13,882 nt of DNA. Source: Alphaproteobacteria bacterium. Its GTDB lineage: Bacteria; Pseudomonadota; Alphaproteobacteria; JABSOH01; JABAAW01. Below are positions 1-6,755 of the stretch, piece after piece (the first letter of the stretch is position 1; every line of letters begins with the position of its first letter). Below the pieces are notes generated by a model. That model was not told where the DNA came from, ran no database searches, and was given only the letters and a program-made list of their open reading frames with translations. The position numbers were made by a program, and so were the translations under genes. The stretch lies in NCBI GenBank assembly GCA_014238935.1, contig JABAAD010000007.1, positions 240-14,121 of the forward strand, given 5' to 3'.

Positions 1-371
1 CAACCCAGCTGCGAGAACTGACGATGCGGCGTGCTCGCGCGCGCGCGCGTGCGGAGGCTTGTGCCTGCGTAAGAAAGGCGCAAAGGACGCGCTTCCGAAC
101 GCAATCGCGTTGCCGCCAGCCGAGCGGCTTGCGTCGTCATGTCGCAACGAATCGCCATCATGCGTTGCGTCTCCGAATCGACGACGCGAAAGCAATGTTC
201 GTTCTGCGCGCGCTGCGTACTGTGAGCGAGCAACGAATCCTCGTATTCGACCAACGAGGGTGCGATGCGTCGATAGCCGAAGCTTTCGAGCAACGACAAG
301 AGGGTTTGCTCTAATGATTGTTCGCATTCGACCTGATCAACAAGCAGATCGTAGAAACCTTCGGGCAACAA
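1..371 (-). CDS. hisZ: ATP phosphoribosyltransferase regulatory subunit HisZ (N-terminal part, cut by window edge)
   Basis: HisZ is a catalytically inactive paralogue of histidyl-tRNA synthetase that pairs with short HisG at the first, feedback-controlled step of histidine biosynthesis in the cytoplasm. The first 123 residues are visible. They begin LPEGFYDLL, then have the class-II-synthetase-like segments SLVEYEDSLL (about 39-48), FRVVDSETQRMMAIRCDMTT (about 61-80), AARLAATRL, LRLSYAG and HRQFSQLG (about 116-123). The FRV/D..QRMM..R.DMT pattern is that of alphaproteobacterial HisZ rather than of HisRS. There is no ATG. A TTG at 369-371 is the best start because an in-frame TAG (381-383, the stop of the preceding gene) closes the frame just upstream, and an AGG lies about 10 nt before the TTG. 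A second TTG follows directly at 366-368. The gene starts 9 nt after the preceding one, so it belongs to the same transcript. The 3' end is outside the window. Confidence 0.88.
   Translation of the reverse strand, partial: MLPEGFYDLLVDQVECEQSLEQTLLSLLESFGYRRIAPSLVEYEDSLLAHSTQRAQNEHCFRVVDSETQRMMAIRCDMTTQAARLAATRLRSEARPLRLSYAGTSLRTRARASTPHRQFSQLG
36..49. repeat. (CG)7 dinucleotide run inside hisZ
   Basis: Seven CG units occur in a row within the hisZ coding region, where they encode the alternating Arg-Ala stretch after SYAGTSLRT. The region keeps the spacing typical of HisZ between the SYAG and RQF motifs, so the frame is intact here. Such a run can gain or lose bases by slippage. Confidence 0.8.
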
Positions 372-380
372 GGCTTTGAC

Positions 381-866
381 CTAGAAGGAGCGCAGATTTT
401 CGCCGGGCACGGCGTAGCTGGCGATGCGCGCCGTCAGCGGTGCGCATAAGAGAAGGATTTGGACGACCAACGCAAGAACCTTCGAAAGATCCGACTCCTC
501 CGCCTTGCGCTCCAGCGTGTTCTCGCAAACAAGGCAGATCATTTGGCGCGGCGTGACATGGTAGCGAACAGGAAGCGCGCGCGCAGAAGCTTCGGCATTT
601 GCTTCCTCGATCGTCGCAAGCGTCCTGTGACGCCGCAAACTGCCCGATTCTACCGAATAGGCGACATAGCCCACAAAGCCAAGCAAACGCAAACGACACT
701 CGTCACGCTGCTCGAGCATATAGCTCGCGTTGTTGTAAAAAAAACCGAACAACGACACCTGACGCGTGACAATCTGACCGTAGGTGTTCGCGCGCACGGC
801 GTGGAGAAGCGAAAACACATCGCCGAGCGGACGAGAGGGAGGACGATCAGCAACAGCAGGCGACAC
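381..866 (-). CDS. Unrecognised 161-aa protein with CXXC and C-terminal membrane segment
   Basis: I do not recognise this protein. It is probably real: it starts with GTG preceded at good spacing by GAGG, its codon use resembles that of its neighbours, and it fills the space between ccmI (26 nt upstream) and hisZ (9 nt downstream) on the same strand. The N-terminal two thirds are mixed polar and hydrophobic with no obvious domain (YNNASYMLEQRDECRLRLL near 44-62). CLVC at residues 111-114 is a CXXC pair, followed by an acidic stretch and one hydrophobic span at about 129-150, with a short tail. The coding strand has a run of eight T (737-744) in the FGFFYNN region. The overlapping -1 frame near the start encodes a hydrophobic, signal-peptide-like stretch (RLLLLIVLPLVRSA), so a small frame error near the N-terminus cannot be excluded. 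Its place after the ccm genes and the CXXC allow a role in thiol or haem handling, but that is only a guess. Confidence 0.6.
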   Translation of the reverse strand: MSPAVADRPPSRPLGDVFSLLHAVRANTYGQIVTRQVSLFGFFYNNASYMLEQRDECRLRLLGFVGYVAYSVESGSLRRHRTLATIEEANAEASARALPVRYHVTPRQMICLVCENTLERKAEESDLSKVLALVVQILLLCAPLTARIASYAVPGENLRSF

Positions 867-892
867 GGGAAAATCCTCGTAAAAATTATTTC

Positions 893-1510
893 CTATTGTA
901 ACAGAGGAAGGAGCTTTTCTTCAAGAGTTTTGATGTCGCTATCGGAGCTGCCGAACAAAGCTTTCGCCTCTGTCAGCTGTCGTCTCACGCGCTGTTTGTC
1001 CTTGTCGTCCAAGGGGGATGCCAGCAAAACGGCGACGGAAGCCGCGAGCCATACTTTTTGCGTCCTGAGACCGAGGTGGCGTTCTTCCGCTTGTCTCAGC
1101 GCATCGCGCGCTTTCTCTTTTTTGCCGAGCGCGCTCTGTGCGCGTGCCAAACGTAGCCACTCTTGCGGCGTGCCGCCGTTGCGGTAAAGTCTTTCCGAAA
1201 GGGATGAAACCATAGCGCGAATACGCTCTGCGCGCTCTTCAGGCGAAAGCGCGGCGAAAGCCTTCTGCGCATCCTTCGCCGCCGCATCGACATCACGCTC
1301 GCCTTGTCGCGCAAGCTCTTCGCGCTGGTGTAGCGGGTGGTCGGGAAGCCAAATTTGTCCGAGATGCGCGTACAGCATCAAGGACAGCCCCGGCAAAAAC
1401 AATCCCAAGCCGATCATCGGCATCAGCCTTCTTCCTTTCGGCAAGGCGACGGCGCACGCGCCCAGCAGCAGCAAGTTTGCACCCAAAAAAAACAGCAGCA
1501 CAGCCTTCAT
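893..1510 (-). CDS. ccmI: Cytochrome c biogenesis protein CcmI (CycH), short form
   Basis: CcmI is the membrane-anchored apocytochrome c chaperone that hands the polypeptide to the CcmF/CcmH haem ligation complex on the periplasmic side. The 205-aa product has the family's N-terminal two-helix hairpin: hydrophobic segments at about 2-23 and 30-48, then the LYAHLGQIWLPDHPLHQR region that matches the usual G-x-P-x-LPDxPL loop. A charged helical segment follows, then a TPR-like stretch (EWLRLARAQSALGKKEKARD, roughly 114-133). Many alphaproteobacterial CcmI proteins are nearly twice as long, so this version keeps the membrane hairpin and few TPR units. The ATG at 1508-1510 was chosen because the membrane hairpin starts directly there. 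A longer in-frame reading would overlap ccmH deeply. It lies 22 nt after ccmH with no clear Shine-Dalgarno sequence. Confidence 0.85.
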   Translation of the reverse strand: MKAVLLFFLGANLLLLGACAVALPKGRRLMPMIGLGLFLPGLSLMLYAHLGQIWLPDHPLHQREELARQGERDVDAAAKDAQKAFAALSPEERAERIRAMVSSLSERLYRNGGTPQEWLRLARAQSALGKKEKARDALRQAEERHLGLRTQKVWLAASVAVLLASPLDDKDKQRVRRQLTEAKALFGSSDSDIKTLEEKLLPLLQ

Positions 1511-1532
1511 GCGACAAGGATCAGCGCAAGTT

Positions 1533-1952
1533 CTAGCGGATATCCGCGCGCCGCCGCTTTGTGTAGGCGCGCAGTACGGCGAGGGCGATGAGCGCGCACA
1601 ATACGGGCGCGAGCCACAGCGGGGCTGCCTTATCAAAACGCGGTCTTAGAAGGACTCCTTCGCCGTAGCGTTCGACTAGCCACGACAGCGCTTCTTCTTC
1701 GCTTTTGCCCGCGACGATTTGCTCTCGCAGCTCCTCTCTGAGAATGCGGCTGAGCGGCGCTTCGGATTCCGAGATGGGTTGCGCAGGACAGACGGGACAG
1801 CGGATTTGGCGGTAGAGGGCTTGCAGGCGACCGTCGAGCGTCTCGTCCGATACGCTCGGTTGGTCGCTTTGCGCCGTCGTCGGATACAGGGTGAGCGCAG
1901 CCAGCACGCTGAGAGCAGAGAAAAACGCAGCGTTTGTCGAGATTGTACGCAT
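1533..1952 (-). CDS. ccmH: Cytochrome c maturation protein CcmH (CycL), apocytochrome thiol reductase subunit
   Basis: CcmH is a periplasm-facing membrane protein that, with CcmG, reduces the disulfide of apocytochrome c haem-binding motifs and joins CcmF in the haem lyase. The 139-aa product has an N-terminal signal sequence (about 10-28), the hallmark RCPVC motif (Cys52, Cys55), the three-helix region (LREELREQIVAGKSEEEA, WLVERYGEGVLLRP), and a C-terminal membrane helix (about 111-129) followed by a basic tail. The ATG at 1950-1952 is preferred. A TTG at 1965-1967 would add five residues and overlap the ccmG stop as TTGA, a coupling arrangement like others in this run, so it remains possible. 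Neither has a convincing ribosome binding site. The protein corresponds to the short N-terminal half of E. coli CcmH, the TPR half being the separate CcmI downstream. Confidence 0.93.
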   Translation of the reverse strand: MRTISTNAAFFSALSVLAALTLYPTTAQSDQPSVSDETLDGRLQALYRQIRCPVCPAQPISESEAPLSRILREELREQIVAGKSEEEALSWLVERYGEGVLLRPRFDKAAPLWLAPVLCALIALAVLRAYTKRRRADIR

Positions 1953-1963
1953 TGCAGGCGAGG

Positions 1964-2530
1964 TCAAGAGCCAGAGTTGACCTTAATCGCCTTCAACCCC
2001 TTGTTGAGACTTTCTCGCGTCAGAGGTCCTGTGTGGACAAAGCGAATCGTTCCCGACCTGTCCAAAAAGAAGGTCTCAGGAACACCGGCGATGCCCCATT
2101 CGATCCCCGCCTTGCTGTCGGGATCGATGCCGACCAGAAAAAAGGGATTGCCGTGCTGACGCAACCACGCCTGTGCCTTGTCGCCGCTGTCGCGCCACGC
2201 GATGCCGAAGAGGCGCAATTGGCTGTTGTCCGACAATTCTACCAACAAAGGATGCTCGGCGAGGCAGGGCTGGCACCAGCTGGCAAAAAAATTCACGACG
2301 CTCGGAGAACCATGAGAAGAGAGAACGGTATCGCTCATAATGCCCATGTTACTCGCGCTCTCTTCGGCGAGCGCTTGAATACGAAAGCGCGGCACGACGC
2401 GCATGCGACTCTCCGTTATGCTACGCAGAGATATGCTTCGCTTGCCCTCCATCAGCTCGGGCAGGAAGAAGTAGCCCAAAAAGCCCGCGACAACGCAGAA
2501 AGCAAAAAGGGGAATGAGAGAAAATCGCAT
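1964..2530 (-). CDS. ccmG: Thiol:disulfide interchange protein CcmG (DsbE)
   Basis: CcmG is a membrane-tethered periplasmic thioredoxin that receives electrons from the DsbD/CcdA route and reduces CcmH or apocytochrome c. The 188-aa product has an N-terminal anchor (about 4-24), then a thioredoxin fold with active site WCQPC (Cys86, Cys89) after VVNFFAS. It also has the cis-proline loop GVPETFF (149-155), the segment that distinguishes CcmG from general thioredoxins. Length is normal for the family. It begins 22 nt after ccmF without an obvious Shine-Dalgarno sequence and ends at the ccmH start region, consistent with translational coupling. Confidence 0.95.
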   Translation of the reverse strand: MRFSLIPLFAFCVVAGFLGYFFLPELMEGKRSISLRSITESRMRVVPRFRIQALAEESASNMGIMSDTVLSSHGSPSVVNFFASWCQPCLAEHPLLVELSDNSQLRLFGIAWRDSGDKAQAWLRQHGNPFFLVGIDPDSKAGIEWGIAGVPETFFLDRSGTIRFVHTGPLTRESLNKGLKAIKVNSGS

Positions 2531-2552
2531 CGGCGCTATCGCGTGTTGGTGG

Positions 2553-4508
2553 TTAGCGTGTGTTGGATTTCAAAACATTGGACAACAAGGAGAGAACTCC
2601 GCCCAAAACCATGACGATCGCCCCTATCCAAACCCAAAACATCAAGGGCTTGCCTTGCACGCGCACGGACATCACCTCGTCAGAATCGCTTGTCGTTCCG
2701 TGCGTCTCCACGCGTGACATTGTGACATAAATGTCTCGCAAAAGCGAGCGATCGATCGCTGCCTCCGTCGTCTCCAAGCCTCGAGGAGCGTAGATGCGAC
2801 GCGAAGGCAAAAGCGCCGCGCGTTTTGAATCGACAAAGGCGAAACGCGCTCCTTGCTCCGTGTAGTTGACACCCCTGCGCTCGAAGATCTCTTGCAACTC
2901 TAAAGTCTCGGAGAATAAAGGGGTGCTGAGCGTTATCCGCTCTCCTTCGCGCATCGTGCGAAACTTCTCGACACCGCTCAGACTCGCTCCCGCGATCGCA
3001 ATCACAAGAATGCCGACACCCGCATGCGCAAGCGCGCTACCACGCGCGTCGCTTGCCGATCTCGTTTTGAAGGCACCCAACAAAGCCCACGCGCCCAAAG
3101 CGCTCGCTAACGCCGCGGTCGCGCTCGTGCGGCTAAAAAGAAAAAACGCCAGTCCGAAACCGCAAGCAACAGGTGCCACGCGTGTCAGATGCCGTTTGAT
3201 CCGCCTTCGAGAACTGCCTCCCCATCCCAAAACGGGCAGAAAGCCCAACACGACTAGAAGAAAAAGAAAAAACGGAGAAAGCACAATTCCATAGTAAGGA
3301 GGACCTATCGACAAACTCTGGCTTGTAAAAAATTCAAAGAACAAAGGATACAAGGTTGCAAGCATGACCAGCCCCGCGCACAAGCTCAACAGCAGCGCGT
3401 TCAACAGCTGCGCGCTCTCGCGTGAAAAAAGAGGCAACGAAAGCTGGGGGGAAAGCTGGGGAGAAGGTTGAGGAGGACTTGTGTTTTTTCCTCCCACGCG
3501 CCACGCGAACAACGCCAAGGCTGCGCAGGTCAGCAGGCTGGCGCAGAGCAGGATGACCAGCCCTCTCAAGGGGTCGCTTGCAAAACTATGCACCGATACC
3601 AACACGCCTGAGCGCACGAGAAAGGTGCCGAGCAGGCTTGCGCTGAAGGCGAGCAACACGAGCAGCACCGCCCAAGCGAACAGCCTTTGCCGCACAAGGT
3701 ACGAGCGAAGAGCGTGCAGCGCTGCGGTTGCAAGCAACCACGGCATGAGCGAGGCGTTCTCGACGGGGTCCCAAAACCAAAAGCCTCCCCAGCCCAGTTC
3801 TTCGTAAGCCCAAAAAGCGCCCAGCGCGATTCCTGCGCCCAAGAAGCACCATGCCGTAAGCGTCCACAGACGGGTCTTTCGCGCCCACTCGCGCGTGCAG
3901 TCGTTGAGCAACAGCCCTGCCAAAGTGACGCTGAAAGCTGCCGAAAGTCCCACATAGCCCAAGTAGAGCATCGGAGGATGAAAAACTAACGCGGGATGCT
4001 GAAGAATCGGATTCAGTCCCTCTCCGTCGAAAGGCACGGGAAACAGACGAGCGAAGGGATTCGAGAACAACAGCACGAAAGCCAAAAAAAGCGCACAAAG
4101 ACAGCTTTGCACGCACAGACTCAGAAGGGTCAGGCGAGAGAGCTTTCTATCCGAGAAAGCGAGCGCAAGCGCGAACAGGCACAAGACAAAAACCCACAAC
4201 AGCATCGAGCCCTCGTGATTGCCCCACATCGCGGCGATCTTGTAGAGCGTCGGTTTCTCCGAGTGCGAATGTTGCCACACGAGCAACACCGAGAAATCGC
4301 TCGTGTAGAACGCCCGTAGCAACATCGCGCAAGCGCACAAACACAGCGCGAACAACGACACCGCCAAAGGACGCGCCAACGACAAGGCAGGCGCGAAGAC
4401 ACCGCCCAGCCTTCCCTTTTCGACCAACCCCAGCGCAGGCAGGAAAGCCAACGCCAAGGAGGTACAGAAAGCCAACACCAACGCGTAGTGACCAATTTCG
4501 ACGCCCAT
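2553..4508 (-). CDS. ccmF: Cytochrome c haem lyase subunit CcmF (CycK)
   Basis: CcmF is a large inner-membrane protein of the haem-handling family. It takes haem from holo-CcmE and attaches it to apocytochrome c with CcmH and CcmI. The 651-aa product is full length (E. coli CcmF is about 647). Family signatures are present: NHEGSMLLWV (98-107), NPILQHPALVFHPPMLYLGY (166-185) with His171 and His177, the WWD region GWGGFWFWDPVENASLMPWL (239-258), His265, and His307 in VLVSVHSFASDP. Many hydrophobic spans and a last membrane helix near the C-terminus fit the usual multispanning topology. A proline-rich loop after about residue 340 carries a short tandem repeat (3439-3474). The ATG is preceded by AAAAAGAG at workable spacing, 27 nt after ccmE. 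Confidence 0.97.
   Translation of the reverse strand: MGVEIGHYALVLAFCTSLALAFLPALGLVEKGRLGGVFAPALSLARPLAVSLFALCLCACAMLLRAFYTSDFSVLLVWQHSHSEKPTLYKIAAMWGNHEGSMLLWVFVLCLFALALAFSDRKLSRLTLLSLCVQSCLCALFLAFVLLFSNPFARLFPVPFDGEGLNPILQHPALVFHPPMLYLGYVGLSAAFSVTLAGLLLNDCTREWARKTRLWTLTAWCFLGAGIALGAFWAYEELGWGGFWFWDPVENASLMPWLLATAALHALRSYLVRQRLFAWAVLLVLLAFSASLLGTFLVRSGVLVSVHSFASDPLRGLVILLCASLLTCAALALFAWRVGGKNTSPPQPSPQLSPQLSLPLFSRESAQLLNALLLSLCAGLVMLATLYPLFFEFFTSQSLSIGPPYYGIVLSPFFLFLLVVLGFLPVLGWGGSSRRRIKRHLTRVAPVACGFGLAFFLFSRTSATAALASALGAWALLGAFKTRSASDARGSALAHAGVGILVIAIAGASLSGVEKFRTMREGERITLSTPLFSETLELQEIFERRGVNYTEQGARFAFVDSKRAALLPSRRIYAPRGLETTEAAIDRSLLRDIYVTMSRVETHGTTSDSDEVMSVRVQGKPLMFWVWIGAIVMVLGGVLSLLSNVLKSNTR
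3439..3474. repeat. 12-bp tandem repeat, three copies, in ccmF
   Basis: Two near-identical 12-base units (GAAAGCTGGGGG, then GAAAGCTGGGGA) and a diverged third (GAAGGTTGAGGA) lie in frame in ccmF. On the coding strand they encode repeated Ser-Pro-Gln-Leu/Pro in a cytoplasmic or periplasmic linker between membrane segments. The unit length is a multiple of three, so copy-number change would keep the frame. Confidence 0.8.
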
Positions 4509-4535
4509 AGTCTCTTTTTGCCCGTATCTCTAAAA

Positions 4536-5033
4536 TTAGGGTTGCTCGCGCCAAAGGTCGCGCGTCTTCAAAGCCTTTTTCAGCCCTCGTGGCATGTAGT
4601 ACTCGTCGTGCTTTGCCAGAATTTGTTCGGCTTCCAGCAGCAAAGACTCGGAGGAATGTCCGTCAGCCCTCGAGGCGTGGAGCGTGCCCGTCGCGACGAC
4701 TCCCTGACCCTCTCGAAACAGATCCGGCACAATTCCGCGATAGCGCACCGCAATCCGCGCCGCGCCGTCCGTGACGACGAAACGCACTTCGCCGCTGTTC
4801 TTGTCGCGCGCAACGCTGCCCGCGACCACAAGCCCTCCCAGTCGAACGCGACCTCCCTTCCAACTTCCCTCCGCAAGACGCGCTTTGATGTCCGAAGGCA
4901 CAAGGAAGAAGACGATGTTGTCGCGCAAGGCGCTCAGAACGAAAGTCGTTCCCAAACCCAAGCAGACGAGCAACACGACCACAGCGGTCAGCCGTTGCCG
5001 CCGCCGCCAGTATCTGTATTTGCCAGAAGGCAT
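4536..5033 (-). CDS. ccmE: Haem chaperone CcmE (CycJ)
   Basis: CcmE is a periplasmic haem chaperone anchored by one N-terminal helix. It binds haem covalently through a histidine when loaded by CcmC/CcmD and delivers it to CcmF. The 165-aa product has a basic start, a membrane helix (about 15-36), the beta-barrel segment VRLGGLVVAGSV (63-74), and the key motif LAKHDEYYMP with the haem-binding His142 and the conserved Tyr146 four residues later. The ATG is preceded by AAGGGGGG, the clearest ribosome binding site in this gene run. The start lies 3 nt after the ccmD stop codon. Confidence 0.96.
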   Translation of the reverse strand: MPSGKYRYWRRRQRLTAVVVLLVCLGLGTTFVLSALRDNIVFFLVPSDIKARLAEGSWKGGRVRLGGLVVAGSVARDKNSGEVRFVVTDGAARIAVRYRGIVPDLFREGQGVVATGTLHASRADGHSSESLLLEAEQILAKHDEYYMPRGLKKALKTRDLWREQP

Positions 5034-5036
5034 CGA

Positions 5037-5207
5037 TCAACCCCCCTTGCTTTCGCTAAGCGCACGGCGCAATCTCGCACCCTCTCGCAGCAAGCGCACC
5101 GAGAACAGCAGTAGCGCACACAAGCAAACGCCGTACGCCACGAGCACCAGATAAGGCAGAGAGACGACGCGCTCAAGCATAGAATTCCAAAACGAGAGTT
5201 CCGTCAT
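5037..5207 (-). CDS. ccmD: Haem exporter protein CcmD
   Basis: CcmD is a very small membrane protein that stabilises the CcmC-CcmE complex and helps release holo-CcmE. The 56-aa product has one hydrophobic helix (LPYLVLVAYGVCLCALLLF, 17-35) followed by a basic, charged tail (RLLREGARLRRAL). This is the standard CcmD plan, including the Tyr-Gly in the helix. It lies between ccmC (13 nt upstream) and ccmE (3 nt downstream), the expected place. The ATG has no visible Shine-Dalgarno sequence. A later Met (residue 10) is a possible alternative start. Confidence 0.9.
   Translation of the reverse strand: MTELSFWNSMLERVVSLPYLVLVAYGVCLCALLLFSVRLLREGARLRRALSESKGG
5041..5048 (-). promoter_or_regulatory. 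Strong ribosome binding site of ccmE
   Basis: The coding strand reads AAGGGGGG ending about seven bases before the ccmE ATG, inside the 3' end of ccmD. It is much stronger than the sites of the neighbouring ccm genes and fixes the ccmE start. It may also raise CcmE output relative to its neighbours. Confidence 0.6.
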
Positions 5208-5220
5208 CGCAAACGAGAGA

Positions 5221-5943
5221 TCAGAAAAAGGGGTGCGACAAGCGTCGCAAGCGCGTGCGCATCGAGATGTTTTCGAACGCCGTGAAGCTCGCCCAAGCCG
5301 CAAACAACGTTGCGCCTGCGATACAGAGCAGCAGAGGTTGCAACAGCTCGGGATGAATGCTGCTGCCGCCCTTGCGCAACAGGCTTGCGGGTTGGTGCAG
5401 GCTGTACCACCATTCGACCGAGAACTTGACGATGGGAAGATCGACGGCACCCACCAGCACGAACACCGAGGTTGCAATACGCGCGCGTGCAGCGTCGGCA
5501 AAAAGGCTTTCGAGGGCGAAGTAGCCGATGTAGAGGAAGAACAACACGAGCAACGATGTTAGACGCGCGTCCCACACCCACCATGCTCCCCAGCTCAGTT
5601 TTCCCCACATCGAGCCTGTGACCAGGCACAGCGTGGTCATCAGCAGTCCTGTCGGAGCAACCGCGCGGCAGACGAGCGCGAAGCTGGGGAGGCGCAGCAC
5701 GAGAAAGCCCAGCGACGCTACCGCCATCGCGCCGTAGAGCAGCGTCGAGAGGGTTGCTGCGGGAACATGCAGATAGATGATGCGTACCGATTCGCCTTGA
5801 AGTTCGTCGGCGGGAGCGAAGAAGAATCCCCAAACTAGCCCCGTTCCCCCGAGGAGCAACGCACCGAGCAGACAAGGAACGCGCAGGCACGCTGCGACCT
5901 TGCTTGCCGAGGAAGGGTTCGTCCATCGAAGAAGTGACTTCAT
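5221..5943 (-). CDS. ccmC: Haem exporter protein CcmC
   Basis: CcmC is a six-helix inner-membrane protein that holds haem and catalyses its covalent attachment to CcmE. The 240-aa product has the family's marks in order: YLHVPAA with haem-ligand His59, the tryptophan-rich WWD motif WGAWWVWDARLTS (118-130), and SLHQ with His183. Hydrophobic spans fit six membrane helices and the length is typical. The ATG at 5941-5943 is chosen because it is preceded by GAGG with six bases of spacing and gives the usual short N-terminus. The frame stays open for a long way upstream across ccmB, but that part is not CcmC-like. It starts 23 nt after ccmB. Confidence 0.96.
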   Translation of the reverse strand: MKSLLRWTNPSSASKVAACLRVPCLLGALLLGGTGLVWGFFFAPADELQGESVRIIYLHVPAATLSTLLYGAMAVASLGFLVLRLPSFALVCRAVAPTGLLMTTLCLVTGSMWGKLSWGAWWVWDARLTSLLVLFFLYIGYFALESLFADAARARIATSVFVLVGAVDLPIVKFSVEWWYSLHQPASLLRKGGSSIHPELLQPLLLCIAGATLFAAWASFTAFENISMRTRLRRLSHPFF

Positions 5944-5966
5944 CACGCGCCTCGAAAAAGACCATC

Positions 5967-6755
5967 TTACGGCTTTTCCCCCCCGCAACGCGAGCGAGAA
6001 ACAGCGCCAAGCAGCAACGCACAGACGGGCAGCAGGGCGAGCGACAAAAAGACGCTGCCGCACAAAAGCAGCAACGAAGGAACGAAGGGGGCGGCTAGGG
6101 CGTTCGCAGTCGCAGAGTGTGAATTGCGCCCTAGCCCGCTTGCCAAACACGACATCGCCAAAAGCAAAGAAGGCAGAAAAAGCGGCAGCGCAAGCAACAA
6201 GGCGTTCTCGGCGCGCGTTTGAGCTTGTAGCGTCAGCGTTGTGATTAACAATCCGATGGCGGACAAGGCGGTCGCGCACAACAGCGTTATGGGAAACGCG
6301 AGCGAGACAGCTTCGAGCACGGAGGATTCGAGGCGCGGGTAAAACAATACCGAGCTTGTCGTTGCAAGCGCGGCGGGCACGCCTCGCAGAAGGAGAAAGC
6401 TTGCAAACTTCGCAACGACGAACACAAGCCAGCTTTGACTGCTGAGCGCATACATAACAAGACTCTCGCGTTCTCCTGTTCGCGTGAGCCATCCCTCCAA
6501 ACCCAGCATGCAGGCGAAGCACAGCAGAAAGCCGCTGTTTGCCGCGTACAGCACGGGCGAGGAGAGCGAAAGCTTCGATACTCCGAACGCCAGCGTCGCG
6601 CTTGCCAACAGCACAAAGGACGGCGCGAGCCACAAGCCGCTACGCTCGCGCAACGCCAGTTTTCGTTCGCGCGCAAGCAGAGCAAAGAAGACGACCCACG
6701 AATCGTAGAGCCGTGCACGAGGCTCACAGAAGGGTTGCTGTCCGTTGTCATCCAT
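5967..6755 (-). CDS. ccmB: Haem exporter membrane subunit CcmB
   Basis: CcmB is the membrane permease partner of the CcmA ATPase. The ATPase work releases holo-CcmE from CcmC/CcmD. The 262-aa product is strongly hydrophobic with about six membrane spans and family-like segments LEGWLTRTGERESLVMYALS (early cytoplasmic loop) and the Leu-rich ALLLALPLFLPSLLLAMSC. It is about 40 residues longer than the usual 220: the extra lies at the N-terminus (MDDNGQQPFCEPRARLYD, soluble) and the C-terminus. The ATG overlaps the end of ccmA by 8 nt, which supports this start through translational coupling. Confidence 0.92.
   Translation of the reverse strand: MDDNGQQPFCEPRARLYDSWVVFFALLARERKLALRERSGLWLAPSFVLLASATLAFGVSKLSLSSPVLYAANSGFLLCFACMLGLEGWLTRTGERESLVMYALSSQSWLVFVVAKFASFLLLRGVPAALATTSSVLFYPRLESSVLEAVSLAFPITLLCATALSAIGLLITTLTLQAQTRAENALLLALPLFLPSLLLAMSCLASGLGRNSHSATANALAAPFVPSLLLLCGSVFLSLALLPVCALLLGAVSRSRCGGEKP

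Noticed and set aside
24..379. Plus-strand open frames opposite hisZ
   Set aside because: Arg/Ala-rich shadow translations of the CG-rich strand; the minus strand encodes clear HisZ.
459..1187. Long open frame on the plus strand opposite ccmI and the orphan gene
   Set aside because: It is antisense to a recognisable CcmI, rich in Arg/Lys/Ser as expected of a shadow frame, and has no family resemblance.
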